A DNA stretch of 64,000 bases from Hippea alviniae EP5-r (GTDB lineage: Bacteria; Campylobacterota_A; Desulfurellia; Desulfurellales; Hippeaceae): assembly GCF_000420385.1 (NCBI RefSeq), contig NZ_ATUV01000002.1, positions 124,001-188,000 of the forward strand, given 5' to 3'. Position numbers and translations under genes: made by a program. The notes beneath the pieces are model-generated. The model saw nothing but the letters and a program-made list of their open reading frames with translations, had not been told where the DNA came from and ran no database searches. Positions 42,747 to 51,021 of this stretch are shown here, in pieces (position 1 is the stretch's first letter; each line of letters starts with the position of its first letter).

Positions 42747-43886
42747 ATGCCACATGCAGTCATAAGAACAGACGCCGATATAATAGGTTTCAGCGATAAA
42801 GATATATATTTCTCAAGCAAGGGTGATTTCTTTATAAAACCTGTATCAACAAAGTGTGATGATTTCTTTATAAGAACCTACCAGAAAAACGGCAAAATAG
42901 TCGTTAAGCTTGACAAAACGACATACCCGCTCATAACAGACGACATAAAACAGGCAATATTTGAGTTTGCAAGTTTTATAGCAGAAGAGACTCAGGGCTC
43001 AATAGTTCACCACAATCTTACAGACACAAACAAGGATTGCCAGATAATAAACAGATACCTAATAAAAGCCAACGATTTGAAGGATTTTGCAAAATCCAAG
43101 AACAAAATTATCTTAGAACTCGGTATGGGAAACGGAGAATTTTTAACAAAAATGGCAAAAAATAATCCATCAACCACATTCATTGGCTTTGAGATATCAA
43201 ACGAAGCAATAGCAAAAGCTTCAAAGAGATTTAATGACGAGAATTTAAAAAATGTAAGAATAGTAAACTATGATGCAAAATACTGCTTGGACGTCTTTAA
43301 AGAAAACAGTGTCGATGCTGTATATGTGAACTTTCCCGAGCCTTGGTATAAATTCAAAAGGATAAAACATGCACTTTTAAACAAAAATACCATTAAAAAG
43401 CTAAAGAGAATATTGGCAGTTAATGGAGTTTTTAAACTCTTAACGGATAATTTAGCCTATGCAGTAAGCTCATCATTAGCCTGCAGTTTAACAGATTTAG
43501 AGAATATTCAAAAAAGAGTTATAGAGACGGCAAAAGAGAAGATAGAGACAAGATACGAGCGCAGATGGATAAGAAAAAGAAGACAAATTTACTCGGTTGC
43601 GTTCAAAAAGACAAAACCAACGGAAGAAAAACAGAGCTTTAACATAGATTTTCCTGTAAAAATAGAAAAAGAGTTTATCTTAAAAGATGGCATTATCTTT
43701 AAAGTTATGGAGATATTTACAAATAATCAAGACCAAAGAATAGCAGAAATCACATTTGGAGAGAGCAAAAACCCACAACACGCATATTTCGGCTTAACAA
43801 AAAACAATGAGCTATTTTTACTACCACAAAGCGTCTTCGTTCCAGATAGAGAAGCCTGCTTAGCTTTTGAACTCGCCAGAAAGTAA
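42747..43886 (+). CDS. trmB: tRNA (guanine-N7)-methyltransferase TrmB with long N-terminal extension
   Basis: About 379 residues. The methyltransferase part starts near residue 125 (LELGMGNGEFLTKMA, the SAM-binding loop) and has the TrmB signature NFPEPWYKFKRIKHALL. The first 120 residues and the last 100 are outside the standard TrmB domain; this longer form is known from Campylobacterota, which supports the proposed affiliation. The ATG at 42747 lies just behind the argG terminator and has no ribosome site. Confidence 0.87.
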   Translation: MPHAVIRTDADIIGFSDKDIYFSSKGDFFIKPVSTKCDDFFIRTYQKNGKIVVKLDKTTYPLITDDIKQAIFEFASFIAEETQGSIVHHNLTDTNKDCQIINRYLIKANDLKDFAKSKNKIILELGMGNGEFLTKMAKNNPSTTFIGFEISNEAIAKASKRFNDENLKNVRIVNYDAKYCLDVFKENSVDAVYVNFPEPWYKFKRIKHALLNKNTIKKLKRILAVNGVFKLLTDNLAYAVSSSLACSLTDLENIQKRVIETAKEKIETRYERRWIRKRRQIYSVAFKKTKPTEEKQSFNIDFPVKIEKEFILKDGIIFKVMEIFTNNQDQRIAEITFGESKNPQHAYFGLTKNNELFLLPQSVFVPDREACLAFELARK

Positions 43887-43911
43887 ATCTTTAAAAATTC
43901 GTTTCTATTTA

Positions 43912-44100
43912 TTAAATCTCTCTATCGTCTCCCAGCCTTCTGAGAATTTTCCAAGCTAACGGCTCTTTTATCTCTTTGTGGCGTGGAATGGTCTCAACAA
44001 TACCAGTCTTAGGGTTAATCCACAAAGAATGAGATTTACCTTCTCTTTTTAAATAACAACCCATAGCTTTTAATCTTTTCTCTAAATCTTTTCTTTTCAT
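43912..44100 (-). CDS. hicA: HicA-type mRNA interferase toxin
   Basis: 62 residues. The fold is a double-stranded-RNA-binding-like domain with the catalytic histidine in REGKSHSLWINP (H24) and IPRHKEIKEPLAWKILRRLG. It degrades mRNA when free and is neutralised by HicB. Its ATG overlaps the hicB stop by four bases; hicB comes first here. Confidence 0.9.
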   Translation of the reverse strand: MKRKDLEKRLKAMGCYLKREGKSHSLWINPKTGIVETIPRHKEIKEPLAWKILRRLGDDREI

Positions 44101-44318
44101 CCTATAACTATGGTATCTTGAATAACATTTTCCGCAGGATAATTATTTAGAGCATTTTCTCTTAAATCTTCCAAGATAAGCTCTATAGCTTCTTTTAAAC
44201 TCTCTTTAGCTTCTTCCACAGTCTCTCCTTGACCATTTGCTCCTGGAACTTCCGGACAGATAGCCCAATAACCACCTTCGGGGGCCGGTCTAATTATTGC
44301 CGTAAATTCAGCCTTCAT
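44097..44318 (-). CDS. hicB: HicB-type antitoxin
   Basis: 73 residues; FTAIIRPAPEGGYWAICPEVPG and GQGETVEEAKESLKEAI are the partial RNase H-like HicB domain. No DNA-binding C-terminal domain is visible in this short form. The ATG at 44318 follows AGGAG by eight bases; an ATG six codons earlier lacks such a site. Transcribed with hicA from a near-consensus promoter. Confidence 0.88.
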   Translation of the reverse strand: MKAEFTAIIRPAPEGGYWAICPEVPGANGQGETVEEAKESLKEAIELILEDLRENALNNYPAENVIQDTIVIG

Positions 44319-44349
44319 TTTACAATCTCCTAACATTTTTATTTTTCAA

Positions 44350-44378
44350 ATGATATAGCAACTTATTAAGGTTGTCAA
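44350..44378 (-). promoter_or_regulatory. Promoter of hicBA
   Basis: TTGACA (44378 to 44373), 17-base spacer, TATCAT (44355 to 44350) on the minus strand. Its -35 lies close behind the hcp terminator. Confidence 0.68.
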
Positions 44379-44384
44379 TTTATG

Positions 44385-44412
44385 AAAAAGCCCCCTGAAA
44401 GAATCAGGGGGC
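44385..44412 (-). terminator. Terminator of hcp
   Basis: On the minus strand GCCCCCTGA and TCAGGGGGC form a nine-pair stem with a short loop, followed by TTTTTCATA. Confidence 0.88.
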
Positions 44413-44421
44413 AGGTGGGTA

Positions 44422-46050
44422 TTATCCGATTAGCTCTTTCATGTCAGAGTCAACATCGCTGATTGTTGAGATGTTGAACTTCTCAACAAGAACTTTGGCA
44501 ACATTTTCAGACAAGAATGCAGGCAAGGTTGGACCCAATTTAATATTTTTAACGCCAAGATAAAGAAGTGCAAGTAAAACTGTAACGGCTTTCTGCTCAT
44601 ACCATGCAATATTGTATGCTATCGGCAGCTCGTTTATATCGTTTAAGCCAAACACTTCTTTAAGCTTTAATGCTATCACAGCAAGACTATAGCTATCATT
44701 ACACTGACCAGCATCAAGCACCCTTGGAATACCATTTATATCGCCGAGATTGAGTTTGATGTATCTATACTTTGCACATCCTGCAGTCAAAATCACAGTA
44801 TCCTTAGGCAGCTTCTTTGCAAACTCGGTGTAATACTCCCTTGCCTTATGTCTGCCATCACACCCAGCCATAACAACAAACTTTCTTATGGCGCCACTCT
44901 TAACAGCTTCAACAACCTTATCGGCAAGTTTAAACACCTGCTCATGAGCAAATCCGCCAATTATCTTGCCTTCTTCAAGCGGCGTTGGTGGTTTGCACTT
45001 TTTAGCAAGCTCTATAATTTCTGAGAAATCCTTTGGTTTACCATCAACCCTATCTGGAATGTGTTTTACACCAGGAAATCCTACATTGCCTGTCGTAAAC
45101 ACTCTATCTTTGTAGCTATCCTTTGGTGGCACAAGACAGTTTGTGGTCATTAGAATTGGTCCATTAAACGCTTCAAACTCCTTATCCTGTTGCCACCACG
45201 CATTACCGTAATTTCCAACAAAGTGCTCATACTTTTTAAATGCAGGATAGTAGTTTGCAGGCAGCATCTCACCATGCGTATATACATCAACGCCTGTGCC
45301 CTTTGTCTGCTCAAGCAACTCTTCCAAATCCTTTAAGTCGTGTCCAGAAATGAGAATACCCGGATTATTTCTTACGCCGATGTTAACTTCACTAATCTCT
45401 GGATGACCGTAAGTCTCGGTGTTTGCCTTATCAAGCAGAGCCATAACATCAACGGCAATCTCACCTGTCTTCATCACAAGACCGATTAACTCATCAACAC
45501 TATGCTCTTCTGTTGTTGCAGCCAAACCTTCAATCATAAAATCCCAAATCTTCTGGTTTTCATATCCCAAAACTAAGGCATGCTCGCCGTATGCGGCAAT
45601 GCCTTTAATTCCATAAATCATTAACTCTTTCAAAGACCTTTTATCTTCGTCTGTCTCTGCTGGAATTTTTGCATCGTCCCATTTGGCTAAAAACTCTTCT
45701 TTTGTTGAGCCATTCCATGTTGCAGAATCGTGCAATCCTTCGTCGCTTATGTTGTATTTTGCTTTGAGCTGGTCTCTTAGCCTTAGTCCTTCCCTTATTG
45801 CATCGGCGATTCTATCTTCGTCGAAGTTAACATTTGTAATTGTTGTAAATAGGGCTTTTGCTATGAAGTGAGCCACTTCTTTATCAACCTTGCCAGCCTT
45901 CTTAGCAACAACGCTTATACCCTTGCAGACGTAAACGAGCACATCTTCTAAGTTTGCAACCCTTTCATCTTTACCGCATACGCCTTTTGCTGTGCATGCT
46001 TGGTTTCTTAAAGTCTCCTGACATTGAAAACAGAACATTGACATGTTCAC
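44422..46050 (-). CDS. hcp: Hydroxylamine reductase (hybrid cluster protein)
   Basis: 542 residues. Reduces hydroxylamine or, more likely in vivo, nitric oxide; part of nitrosative-stress defence. The N-terminal cysteines C7, C10, C19 and C25 (C-x2-C-x8-C-x5-C) are the spacing of strict anaerobes, which bind a [4Fe-4S] cluster; the hybrid-cluster ligands lie in the regions around [30 protein letters not shown] and [18 protein letters not shown] precedes the ATG. A Crp/Fnr regulator is divergent from it, with an Fnr-like site between. Confidence 0.95.
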   Translation of the reverse strand: MNMSMFCFQCQETLRNQACTAKGVCGKDERVANLEDVLVYVCKGISVVAKKAGKVDKEVAHFIAKALFTTITNVNFDEDRIADAIREGLRLRDQLKAKYNISDEGLHDSATWNGSTKEEFLAKWDDAKIPAETDEDKRSLKELMIYGIKGIAAYGEHALVLGYENQKIWDFMIEGLAATTEEHSVDELIGLVMKTGEIAVDVMALLDKANTETYGHPEISEVNIGVRNNPGILISGHDLKDLEELLEQTKGTGVDVYTHGEMLPANYYPAFKKYEHFVGNYGNAWWQQDKEFEAFNGPILMTTNCLVPPKDSYKDRVFTTGNVGFPGVKHIPDRVDGKPKDFSEIIELAKKCKPPTPLEEGKIIGGFAHEQVFKLADKVVEAVKSGAIRKFVVMAGCDGRHKAREYYTEFAKKLPKDTVILTAGCAKYRYIKLNLGDINGIPRVLDAGQCNDSYSLAVIALKLKEVFGLNDINELPIAYNIAWYEQKAVTVLLALLYLGVKNIKLGPTLPAFLSENVAKVLVEKFNISTISDVDSDMKELIG

Positions 46051-46056
46051 ACCTCC

Positions 46057-46085
46057 TTGTTTTTTTCTTGCGTTAAATATATACT
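46057..46085 (+). promoter_or_regulatory. Promoter of the Crp/Fnr regulator
   Basis: TTGTTT (46057-46062), 17-base spacer, TATACT (46080-46085). The start site would be near 46092, so the Fnr-like box lies about 11 to 25 bases downstream of it. It overlaps the hcp -10 on the other strand. Confidence 0.55.
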
Positions 46086-46102
46086 TTTAGATGAAAAAAT
46101 AA

Positions 46103-46116
46103 TTGATTTAGGTCAA
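46103..46116. promoter_or_regulatory. Fnr-type binding site between hcp and its regulator
   Basis: TTGATTTAGGTCAA matches the Fnr pattern TTGAT-N4-ATCAA in nine of ten specified bases. With TATATT (46081 to 46076) as the hcp -10, the site is centred about 41 bases before the hcp start site, the class II activator position. On the other strand it sits just before the regulator's ATG. Confidence 0.68.
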
Positions 46117-46118
46117 GA

Positions 46119-46754
46119 ATGGATAAAAAAGAAGCAATAGAGTTGTTTTTAGATGCCCTTGATATAAAGGACGATAAACTCATTAATGACATAAACGCTG
46201 TATCGTGGCTCATAAACAAACAGAAAAAGGAAGTTATCTTTCTTGAAGGTTCAAAAGGCAATAGTATGTTTTTCGTTGTAAAGGGTTTTGTAAAATTATT
46301 CAAAACTTCAGAAGACGGCAAAGAAGTGGTTATAAATATAATAGGAAAAGGCGAAACTTTTGCAGAAATTGTTTTGTTCTTGCAGGATACATATCCTGTT
46401 AGTGCAGAAGCAATTGAAGACACTCTCCTGCTTGAGATAAACTCAAACAGATTATTCGAGAAGATAAAAGAGAATCCCGAATTTGCAATGAAGCTGCTTG
46501 GCGTCTTTGCTCAGAGACTCAACTTTATGGCAAAAAGAATAAAAGAGCTATCGCTTGACGATGCAGAAGAGAGACTTATAAGCTATCTAAACAATCTAAA
46601 AGATGAAAAAAATATGGTTGTCCTAAGCATACCCAAAAAGGAGCTTGCAACTGCCATAGGAGTATCAGCAGAAACATTATCAAGACTCTTTAAAAAATTA
46701 AAAGATAAAGGTATAATAGACCAGAAAGGAAAAGAGATAAAACTAAAAAGATGA
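46119..46754 (+). CDS. Crp/Fnr-family regulator, probably of hcp
   Basis: 211 residues: a cyclic-nucleotide-binding-like sensor domain (about 20-120) and a winged helix-turn-helix with KELATAIGVSAETLSRLFKKL. The recognition helix has E-x-x-S-R, as in Fnr (TTGAT half sites), not the Crp form. No N-terminal cysteine cluster is present, so it is not an Fnr [4Fe-4S] sensor; heme/NO-sensing regulators such as DNR and HcpR are the closer analogy. Its position opposite hcp fits that. The stop overlaps the next gene at ATGA. Confidence 0.83.
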   Translation: MDKKEAIELFLDALDIKDDKLINDINAVSWLINKQKKEVIFLEGSKGNSMFFVVKGFVKLFKTSEDGKEVVINIIGKGETFAEIVLFLQDTYPVSAEAIEDTLLLEINSNRLFEKIKENPEFAMKLLGVFAQRLNFMAKRIKELSLDDAEERLISYLNNLKDEKNMVVLSIPKKELATAIGVSAETLSRLFKKLKDKGIIDQKGKEIKLKR

Positions 46755-47641
46755 AAAAATCAGTATATGTTGCAACGATAGTCGGCTTAAGCGCTATAAT
46801 TTTGGTTCTTTTAAGCTATATAACCTTCACAAACAGCTCATCTCTTCTTAAAATAGCTATAAATGCCTATCTCAAAAAATACAACATAACTTCAAGCTTT
46901 GAAAAACTAAACATAAAATCAGCTTCAAGCATAAACATAAAGGGCTTCAGCATAAAAACGGACAAAATTAAAGCCGATGCAGATGAGCTTTTGGCTAATT
47001 TGGACAAAAAGGGCAATCTAAATCTAAAACTAACAAACCCGATAATAGAGATAAACTTAAGCAGTCAAAACGAGTCCAAAGGCTCAAACTTCACACTGCC
47101 AGCATTAAAAATCGGCAGGATAGAGATAGACAACTTAACACTAAATCTTATAGCAAAAGAAAAGACTATAAAGATAAGCAAAATGAACATAAACTTAACA
47201 AGCAAGAATATAGAATTTACCGGCACAATAATCTTCAAAGACAAAAACTCTTCGCTCACTGCAGAGATAGAGAAAGCAAAAGGAGAGTTAAATTTCTCTT
47301 CTAATTCTATTCTAATCCCAAAAATGCTTATAAAACCCAAAAGTATAACATTCACAAAAGACAAGGCTCAGCTTCTTATAAAACAGCCTATATATATAAC
47401 AAACCTTCTTATCAATCTCTCACCATTTTCTGTTAGTTTTGGCTCAATTGACACATCAGATTTACAGGCAAAATACAAAAAACACTTAGTCAACATTTCA
47501 AAAGCTGGTGTCTTTTTAAAACAGAGCATAATAAAGGCGAGTCTCTATCAGATAAACTTAGACAACAAACTCAAATTCAACATACCGACTTCAATTTTTG
47601 ACTTAAAAAAAAACTTCTTAATATCTCTTTTGACAACCTAA
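46751..47641 (+). CDS. YdbH-like AsmA-type protein, N-terminal part (frame broken)
   Basis: 296 residues ending in IPTSIFDLKKNFLISLLTT. An N-terminal membrane helix (VYVATIVGLSAIILVLLSYI) is followed by long beta-rich stretches with many N-I-K and L-x-I repeats, as in AsmA/TamB/YdbH proteins that bridge inner and outer membrane for lipid transport. The frame stops shortly after an A9 run; one base back the reading continues without further stops through the next 1.3 kb. So this is the first part of a gene of about 730 residues. Coupled to the regulator by ATGA. Confidence 0.7.
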   Translation: MKKSVYVATIVGLSAIILVLLSYITFTNSSSLLKIAINAYLKKYNITSSFEKLNIKSASSINIKGFSIKTDKIKADADELLANLDKKGNLNLKLTNPIIEINLSSQNESKGSNFTLPALKIGRIEIDNLTLNLIAKEKTIKISKMNINLTSKNIEFTGTIIFKDKNSSLTAEIEKAKGELNFSSNSILIPKMLIKPKSITFTKDKAQLLIKQPIYITNLLINLSPFSVSFGSIDTSDLQAKYKKHLVNISKAGVFLKQSIIKASLYQINLDNKLKFNIPTSIFDLKKNFLISLLTT

Positions 47642-48942
47642 GTTCAGATTACGAACTATTTACTTCAGAAAACATTGCAGGCAACATCTCGCTTAAAGAC
47701 AAAACAGTTAACCTTAAAGTAATCAAAGGCGATGCGATTATTTATGAAAATTATTACATGGACTTCTCTGCATATCCAACAACATCAACTATTTACATAG
47801 ACAAAAAAAGAGCTCTTATAGAAATAGGAAATATTGGCACAGTCGATATAAACAAAAACCCAAAAGGAACAACTGTAAAAATAGAGTCAGATAATTTAAC
47901 AGCAGCGAAGAATTTTATTATCTCTGCGACAGAAAACGAGTTTTTAAATAACTTGAGTTTCAAAGGCAAACAGAAAGCCCTAATTCTTCTCAACATTAAA
48001 AACAGTAAACAATTTAAAGCCTTCTTAAATGTAGAAATCTCAACATTAAAATACAGAAACATCGAAGCAGAAGAGATAAAAATAAACACAGCCGTTGCAT
48101 TAAACGAGAAACTAAAGCACAAAGGATATATAAAGATTAAAGAGATTAAGACAGGCAAATTAAATTCAGAAATAGACATTCAAACAACAACAGACAATAG
48201 CGTTTTAAAGCTGAAAGTGAATATAAAAAGCAATAAAGTAAAAATAGAGCCCTTTTATTTAACCTTAAACCTTGCAAAAAGAGAGATAGAAAGCTCAAAA
48301 ATAAAGGCTTATGCAAACACAGACATAGCCAAGGCATCGGCAAATCTAAAGATTAGCGGAACAGAGAAACTCATAAACATATTGGGTAATATGACAGTAA
48401 GAATTTTTGACGGCTATCTAAAAATAGAAAACATAAAGCTAATCTTAGGAAAACTGCCCATACTCGCCTGTGATATAACTTTTAGACACATAAATCTTAA
48501 AAAACTTACAGACATGACCGACTTTGGAAGGGTAACGGGATTTGTTGAAGGATATGTTAAAGATTTAAAGCTTGTGAATTTCAAAAATCCGCTTGAGTTT
48601 GAAATGCTCGTTAAGACAGAGAATGTAAAAGGTGTGAGCAAAAGAATATCTTTGAAGGCAGTAAACAGTATATCGAAGGTCGGTGGTGGTATTGCAAGTG
48701 TCGCCATACCGTTTTTCAAAAACTTCGCCTATTCAAGCATAGGCTTTAGGGCAACACTCAAGAACAATATCTTCTCTTTACATGGACTTTACAAAGAAGG
48801 CAATAAAGAATATATTGTAAAGAAGGGTTTTTTGGTTGGTGTTAGTGTAATCAATATGAATTCAAACAACAAAATAGAGTGGAATGACTTTTTAAACAGG
48901 ATAAAAAGAGTAATGAAAAAGAAAGGAGGTGTAAAAGAATGA
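47602..48942 (+). CDS. YdbH-like AsmA-type protein, C-terminal part (frame -1)
   Basis: Continuation of the preceding gene in the -1 frame, from LKKKLLNISFDNLSSDYEL onwards. The first in-frame ATG is at 47758, without a ribosome site, and by itself would start in the middle of the beta domain. The C-terminus, with RISLKAVNSISKVGGG and the KKGFLVGVSVINMNSN segment, resembles the family's conserved end. YdbH works with the lipoprotein YnbE and with YdbL; a YdbL homologue follows, which supports the call. Confidence 0.68.
   Translation, partial: LKKKLLNISFDNLSSDYELFTSENIAGNISLKDKTVNLKVIKGDAIIYENYYMDFSAYPTTSTIYIDKKRALIEIGNIGTVDINKNPKGTTVKIESDNLTAAKNFIISATENEFLNNLSFKGKQKALILLNIKNSKQFKAFLNVEISTLKYRNIEAEEIKINTAVALNEKLKHKGYIKIKEIKTGKLNSEIDIQTTTDNSVLKLKVNIKSNKVKIEPFYLTLNLAKREIESSKIKAYANTDIAKASANLKISGTEKLINILGNMTVRIFDGYLKIENIKLILGKLPILACDITFRHINLKKLTDMTDFGRVTGFVEGYVKDLKLVNFKNPLEFEMLVKTENVKGVSKRISLKAVNSISKVGGGIASVAIPFFKNFAYSSIGFRATLKNNIFSLHGLYKEGNKEYIVKKGFLVGVSVINMNSNNKIEWNDFLNRIKRVMKKKGGVKE
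47605..47613 (+). other. A9 run at the frame change
   Basis: Nine adenines at the point where the frame must move by -1 for a continuous YdbH-like protein. Causes could be transcriptional slippage (A9 is a good slippage tract), programmed frameshifting, a sequencing or assembly error of one A, or a real mutation. Confidence 0.7.
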
Positions 48943-49493
48943 GAAAAGCAAAATTTTTATGGGTGTTTGCAACACTACTGTTGTATGCTTGTGTAACGGT
49001 TAACATCTACTTCCCTGCCCAGGAAGTAAAAAAGAAAGCAAAGGAGATTGTCAACGAGATAAGAAGCGAAAAAGCCAACCAACGGCAGAACATCCAGCCA
49101 CAATCCCTCTTCTTTAAGATTATCATTCCAAGGGCCTATGCTGGTGATGTTTTAAACACAACAAACGCCACGATAAATGCAATAAAACAGCGTATGAAGG
49201 CAAGATACTCCCAGATGAAGCCATTTTATCAGAAAGGATATTTAGGTGAAACGCTTAACGGATTCCTAAAGATTTACAAGCAACCAGCTTCTCTGAAGGA
49301 TAGATTAAAGCTAAAGAAATTGGTCAATGCTGAAAATAGCGACAGAAACATGCTCTATAAAGAAGTTGCTAAAGCTCTGCATATACCAGCTTCACAGATA
49401 GACAGAGTCAGACGCATATTTGCAAAACAGTGGCAAGACACAGCACCAAAGGGCACCTATATCCAGACTGCAACAGGATGGATAAGAAAGTAA
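48939..49493 (+). CDS. YdbL-like (DUF1318) lipoprotein
   Basis: 184 residues. A lipoprotein leader (FATLLLYAC, Cys at 18) is followed by VTVNIYFPAQEVKKKA, the start seen in DUF1318 proteins, and the C-terminal half has GYLGETLNGFLKIY and APKGTYIQTATGWIRK, like the end of E. coli YdbL. YdbL acts with YdbH/YnbE in transport of phospholipid between membranes. AGGAGG lies before the ATG; it overlaps the ydbH stop by four bases. Confidence 0.8.
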   Translation: MRKAKFLWVFATLLLYACVTVNIYFPAQEVKKKAKEIVNEIRSEKANQRQNIQPQSLFFKIIIPRAYAGDVLNTTNATINAIKQRMKARYSQMKPFYQKGYLGETLNGFLKIYKQPASLKDRLKLKKLVNAENSDRNMLYKEVAKALHIPASQIDRVRRIFAKQWQDTAPKGTYIQTATGWIRK

Positions 49494-49496
49494 TGC

Positions 49497-49892
49497 TTAT
49501 AAGCCATAGTCGGAAGGGTTTAGCCCTTTGGCTATGGCGTACTCTCTTAAATCGTCTCTAATGAATTTAAGAGCAACACCAACAGCTACAGCATCGTCAA
49601 GATAGCCAACACCCGGCAAAAAATCAGGGATTATATCAAACGGGTTAATCAGATAAAGAAGAAGCAAGACAACCGCAAGAACAGTTCTCCGCGGAAGTGT
49701 GCACTCCTTATGGAAATAGCACTCTATCATCTGATAAGCCAACTTCAACTGCAAAAGACTATTCAACGCAAACTGACCCGGATTTTCTGCTATCTCTTCT
49801 ACTCTCTTCTTTGCATCAGTTAAAAAAGCTTCAATGTCCAGCTCTTTTACCTTTTCAACCAAAGCAAAAGCTTTCTCTATCTTCTCTTTCAT
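49497..49892 (-). CDS. DUF1232 (YkvA-like) protein
   Basis: 131 residues. The signature is in the C-terminal half: LYLINPFDIIPDFLPGVGYL followed by DDAVAVGVALKFI. One or two hydrophobic stretches suggest membrane association; the function of the family is unknown. I place the start at the ATG at 49892, preceded by AAGGAG. A longer reading would run into the tRNA-Ala gene. It is 14 bases from the tRNA end and probably shares its transcript. Confidence 0.85.
   Translation of the reverse strand: MKEKIEKAFALVEKVKELDIEAFLTDAKKRVEEIAENPGQFALNSLLQLKLAYQMIECYFHKECTLPRRTVLAVVLLLLYLINPFDIIPDFLPGVGYLDDAVAVGVALKFIRDDLREYAIAKGLNPSDYGL
49503..49538. repeat. Long imperfect inverted repeat at the convergent gene ends
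   Basis: GCCATAG ... CTATGGC (49503-49509, 49532-49538) with an inner, imperfect GGAAGGG/CCCTTT stem. It lies within the end of the DUF1232 gene, three bases from the ydbL stop. No T tract follows on either strand; it could be a weak terminator or mRNA end structure. Confidence 0.5.
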
Positions 49893-49906
49893 TGCTATTC
49901 TCCTTT

Positions 49907-49982
49907 TGGTGGAGCTGAGGGGGCTCGAACCCCCGACCTCCACGCTGCCAGCGTGGCGCTCTCCCAGCTGAGCTACAGCCCC
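49907..49982 (-). tRNA. tRNA-Ala (anticodon GGC)
   Basis: 76 bases with encoded CCA. The acceptor stem GGGGCTG pairs with CAGCTCC and contains the G3-U70 pair that is the identity mark of alanine tRNAs. The anticodon arm CCACG-CTGGCAG-CGTGG gives anticodon GGC, reading GCC and GCU. The T arm has GGTTCGAGC. The D arm begins TAGCTCAG. Confidence 0.97.
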
Positions 49983-49997
49983 TTATTCTTTTGGGAA

Positions 49998-50026
49998 TGT
50001 ATATTAAAATTTACTGTTATTGTCAA
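49998..50026 (-). promoter_or_regulatory. Promoter of tRNA-Ala (and DUF1232 gene)
   Basis: TTGACA (50026 to 50021), 17-base spacer, TATACA (50003 to 49998) on the minus strand, 15 bases before the tRNA 5' end. Confidence 0.75.
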
Positions 50027-50031
50027 CAAAA

Positions 50032-50967
50032 TCAAACCCAGACACCATCACTCTCTTTTAAAACCTTCACATAAGCTCTAACACCATCTTCAAGAGAGAT
50101 AAACTCATCCTTATATCCAGCTTTTCTTAGGTTTTTTAAGTCTGCACATGTGTATGTCTGATACTTTTTCTTGAGCTCTTCGGGAAACTCAATATACTCA
50201 ATTCTCACATTTGAATAGAGCTGACTCATTATTTGTGCTATTTTTAAAAAACTCTCTGCTTTACCTGTTCCCACATTGAATATGCCACTCTTTGAAGGAT
50301 TCTCCATAAAGAAAAGGTTTACTTTAACCACATCATCAACGAATATGAAATCTCTTTTGAAGTTTTCACTGCCTTCAAATAGCTTCACAGTCTCATCATA
50401 GAGTATCTGGTTGTGAAAATGATAGACAACTGACGCCATCTTACCCTTATGGTGTTCATTTGGCCCATAAACATTGAAATATCTCAAACCTACAATCTGA
50501 GCCGCCTTATCAAAACCCACCCTTCTTACATAGTTATCGAACATAAACTTTGAAAAGGCATACACATTTAAAGGATACTCGTTTTCTCTTTTCTCTTCGA
50601 ATCCATTTTTACCAAGCCCATAGACTGAAGCACTCGATGCGTATATAAACCTTATCTTTTTGTCTGTTGCGTAATGAAGAAGGGCTTTTGAGTAATCGTA
50701 ATTGTTTTTTATCATGTATTTGCCGTTTCCCTCAAGTGTATCAGAGCATGCACCCTGATGAAATATAAGCTCAATATCAAACTCGTTTAGCCTTTCTAAA
50801 AACTCTTCCTTATCGACAAAATCTACGAATTTAAGTGGGTTGAGATTTAAATGCTTTGCAGAGTTGGTTAAATTATCAACAATCAGTATATCATCTATGC
50901 CCTTCTCGTTAAGCCCTTTTACAATATTGCTCCCTATAAAACCAGCACCACCTGTTACAACTATCAT
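50032..50967 (-). CDS. hldD: ADP-L-glycero-D-manno-heptose 6-epimerase
   Basis: 311 residues. Last step in making ADP-heptose for the lipopolysaccharide inner core, so an outer membrane with heptose is likely. Motifs: VVTGGAGFIGSNIVKGL, the HldD-typical FHQGACSDTLEGNG, the catalytic YAFSKFMFD (Y-x-x-x-K), and GLRYFNVYGPNEHHKGKMAS. The start at 50967 (MIVVTGG) with GGGGG before it is preferred over a TTG four codons upstream. Confidence 0.94.
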   Translation of the reverse strand: MIVVTGGAGFIGSNIVKGLNEKGIDDILIVDNLTNSAKHLNLNPLKFVDFVDKEEFLERLNEFDIELIFHQGACSDTLEGNGKYMIKNNYDYSKALLHYATDKKIRFIYASSASVYGLGKNGFEEKRENEYPLNVYAFSKFMFDNYVRRVGFDKAAQIVGLRYFNVYGPNEHHKGKMASVVYHFHNQILYDETVKLFEGSENFKRDFIFVDDVVKVNLFFMENPSKSGIFNVGTGKAESFLKIAQIMSQLYSNVRIEYIEFPEELKKKYQTYTCADLKNLRKAGYKDEFISLEDGVRAYVKVLKESDGVWV

Positions 50968-50986
50968 GACATCCCCCAAAATTTTT

Positions 50987-51015
50987 TTGATTACAGCTAA
51001 GGAAAAGTATATAAA
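50987..51015 (+). promoter_or_regulatory. Promoter of the RecO-like gene (leaderless)
   Basis: TTGATT (50987-50992), 17-base spacer, TATAAA (51010-51015). The ATG is at 51022, exactly where the start site is expected, and there is no ribosome site before it. Confidence 0.7.
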
Positions 51016-51021
51016 ATAGGT

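Noticed and set aside
47758-48942. Second half of the YdbH-like gene as an independent gene from ATG 47758
   Set aside because: No ribosome site or promoter is seen, the same frame is open and similar in character back to 47602, and the protein would start in mid-domain.
49893-49943. Longer DUF1232 start upstream of 49892
   Set aside because: It would run into tRNA-Ala; the residues are a translation of the tRNA 3' half. AAGGAG before the ATG at 49892 decides the start.
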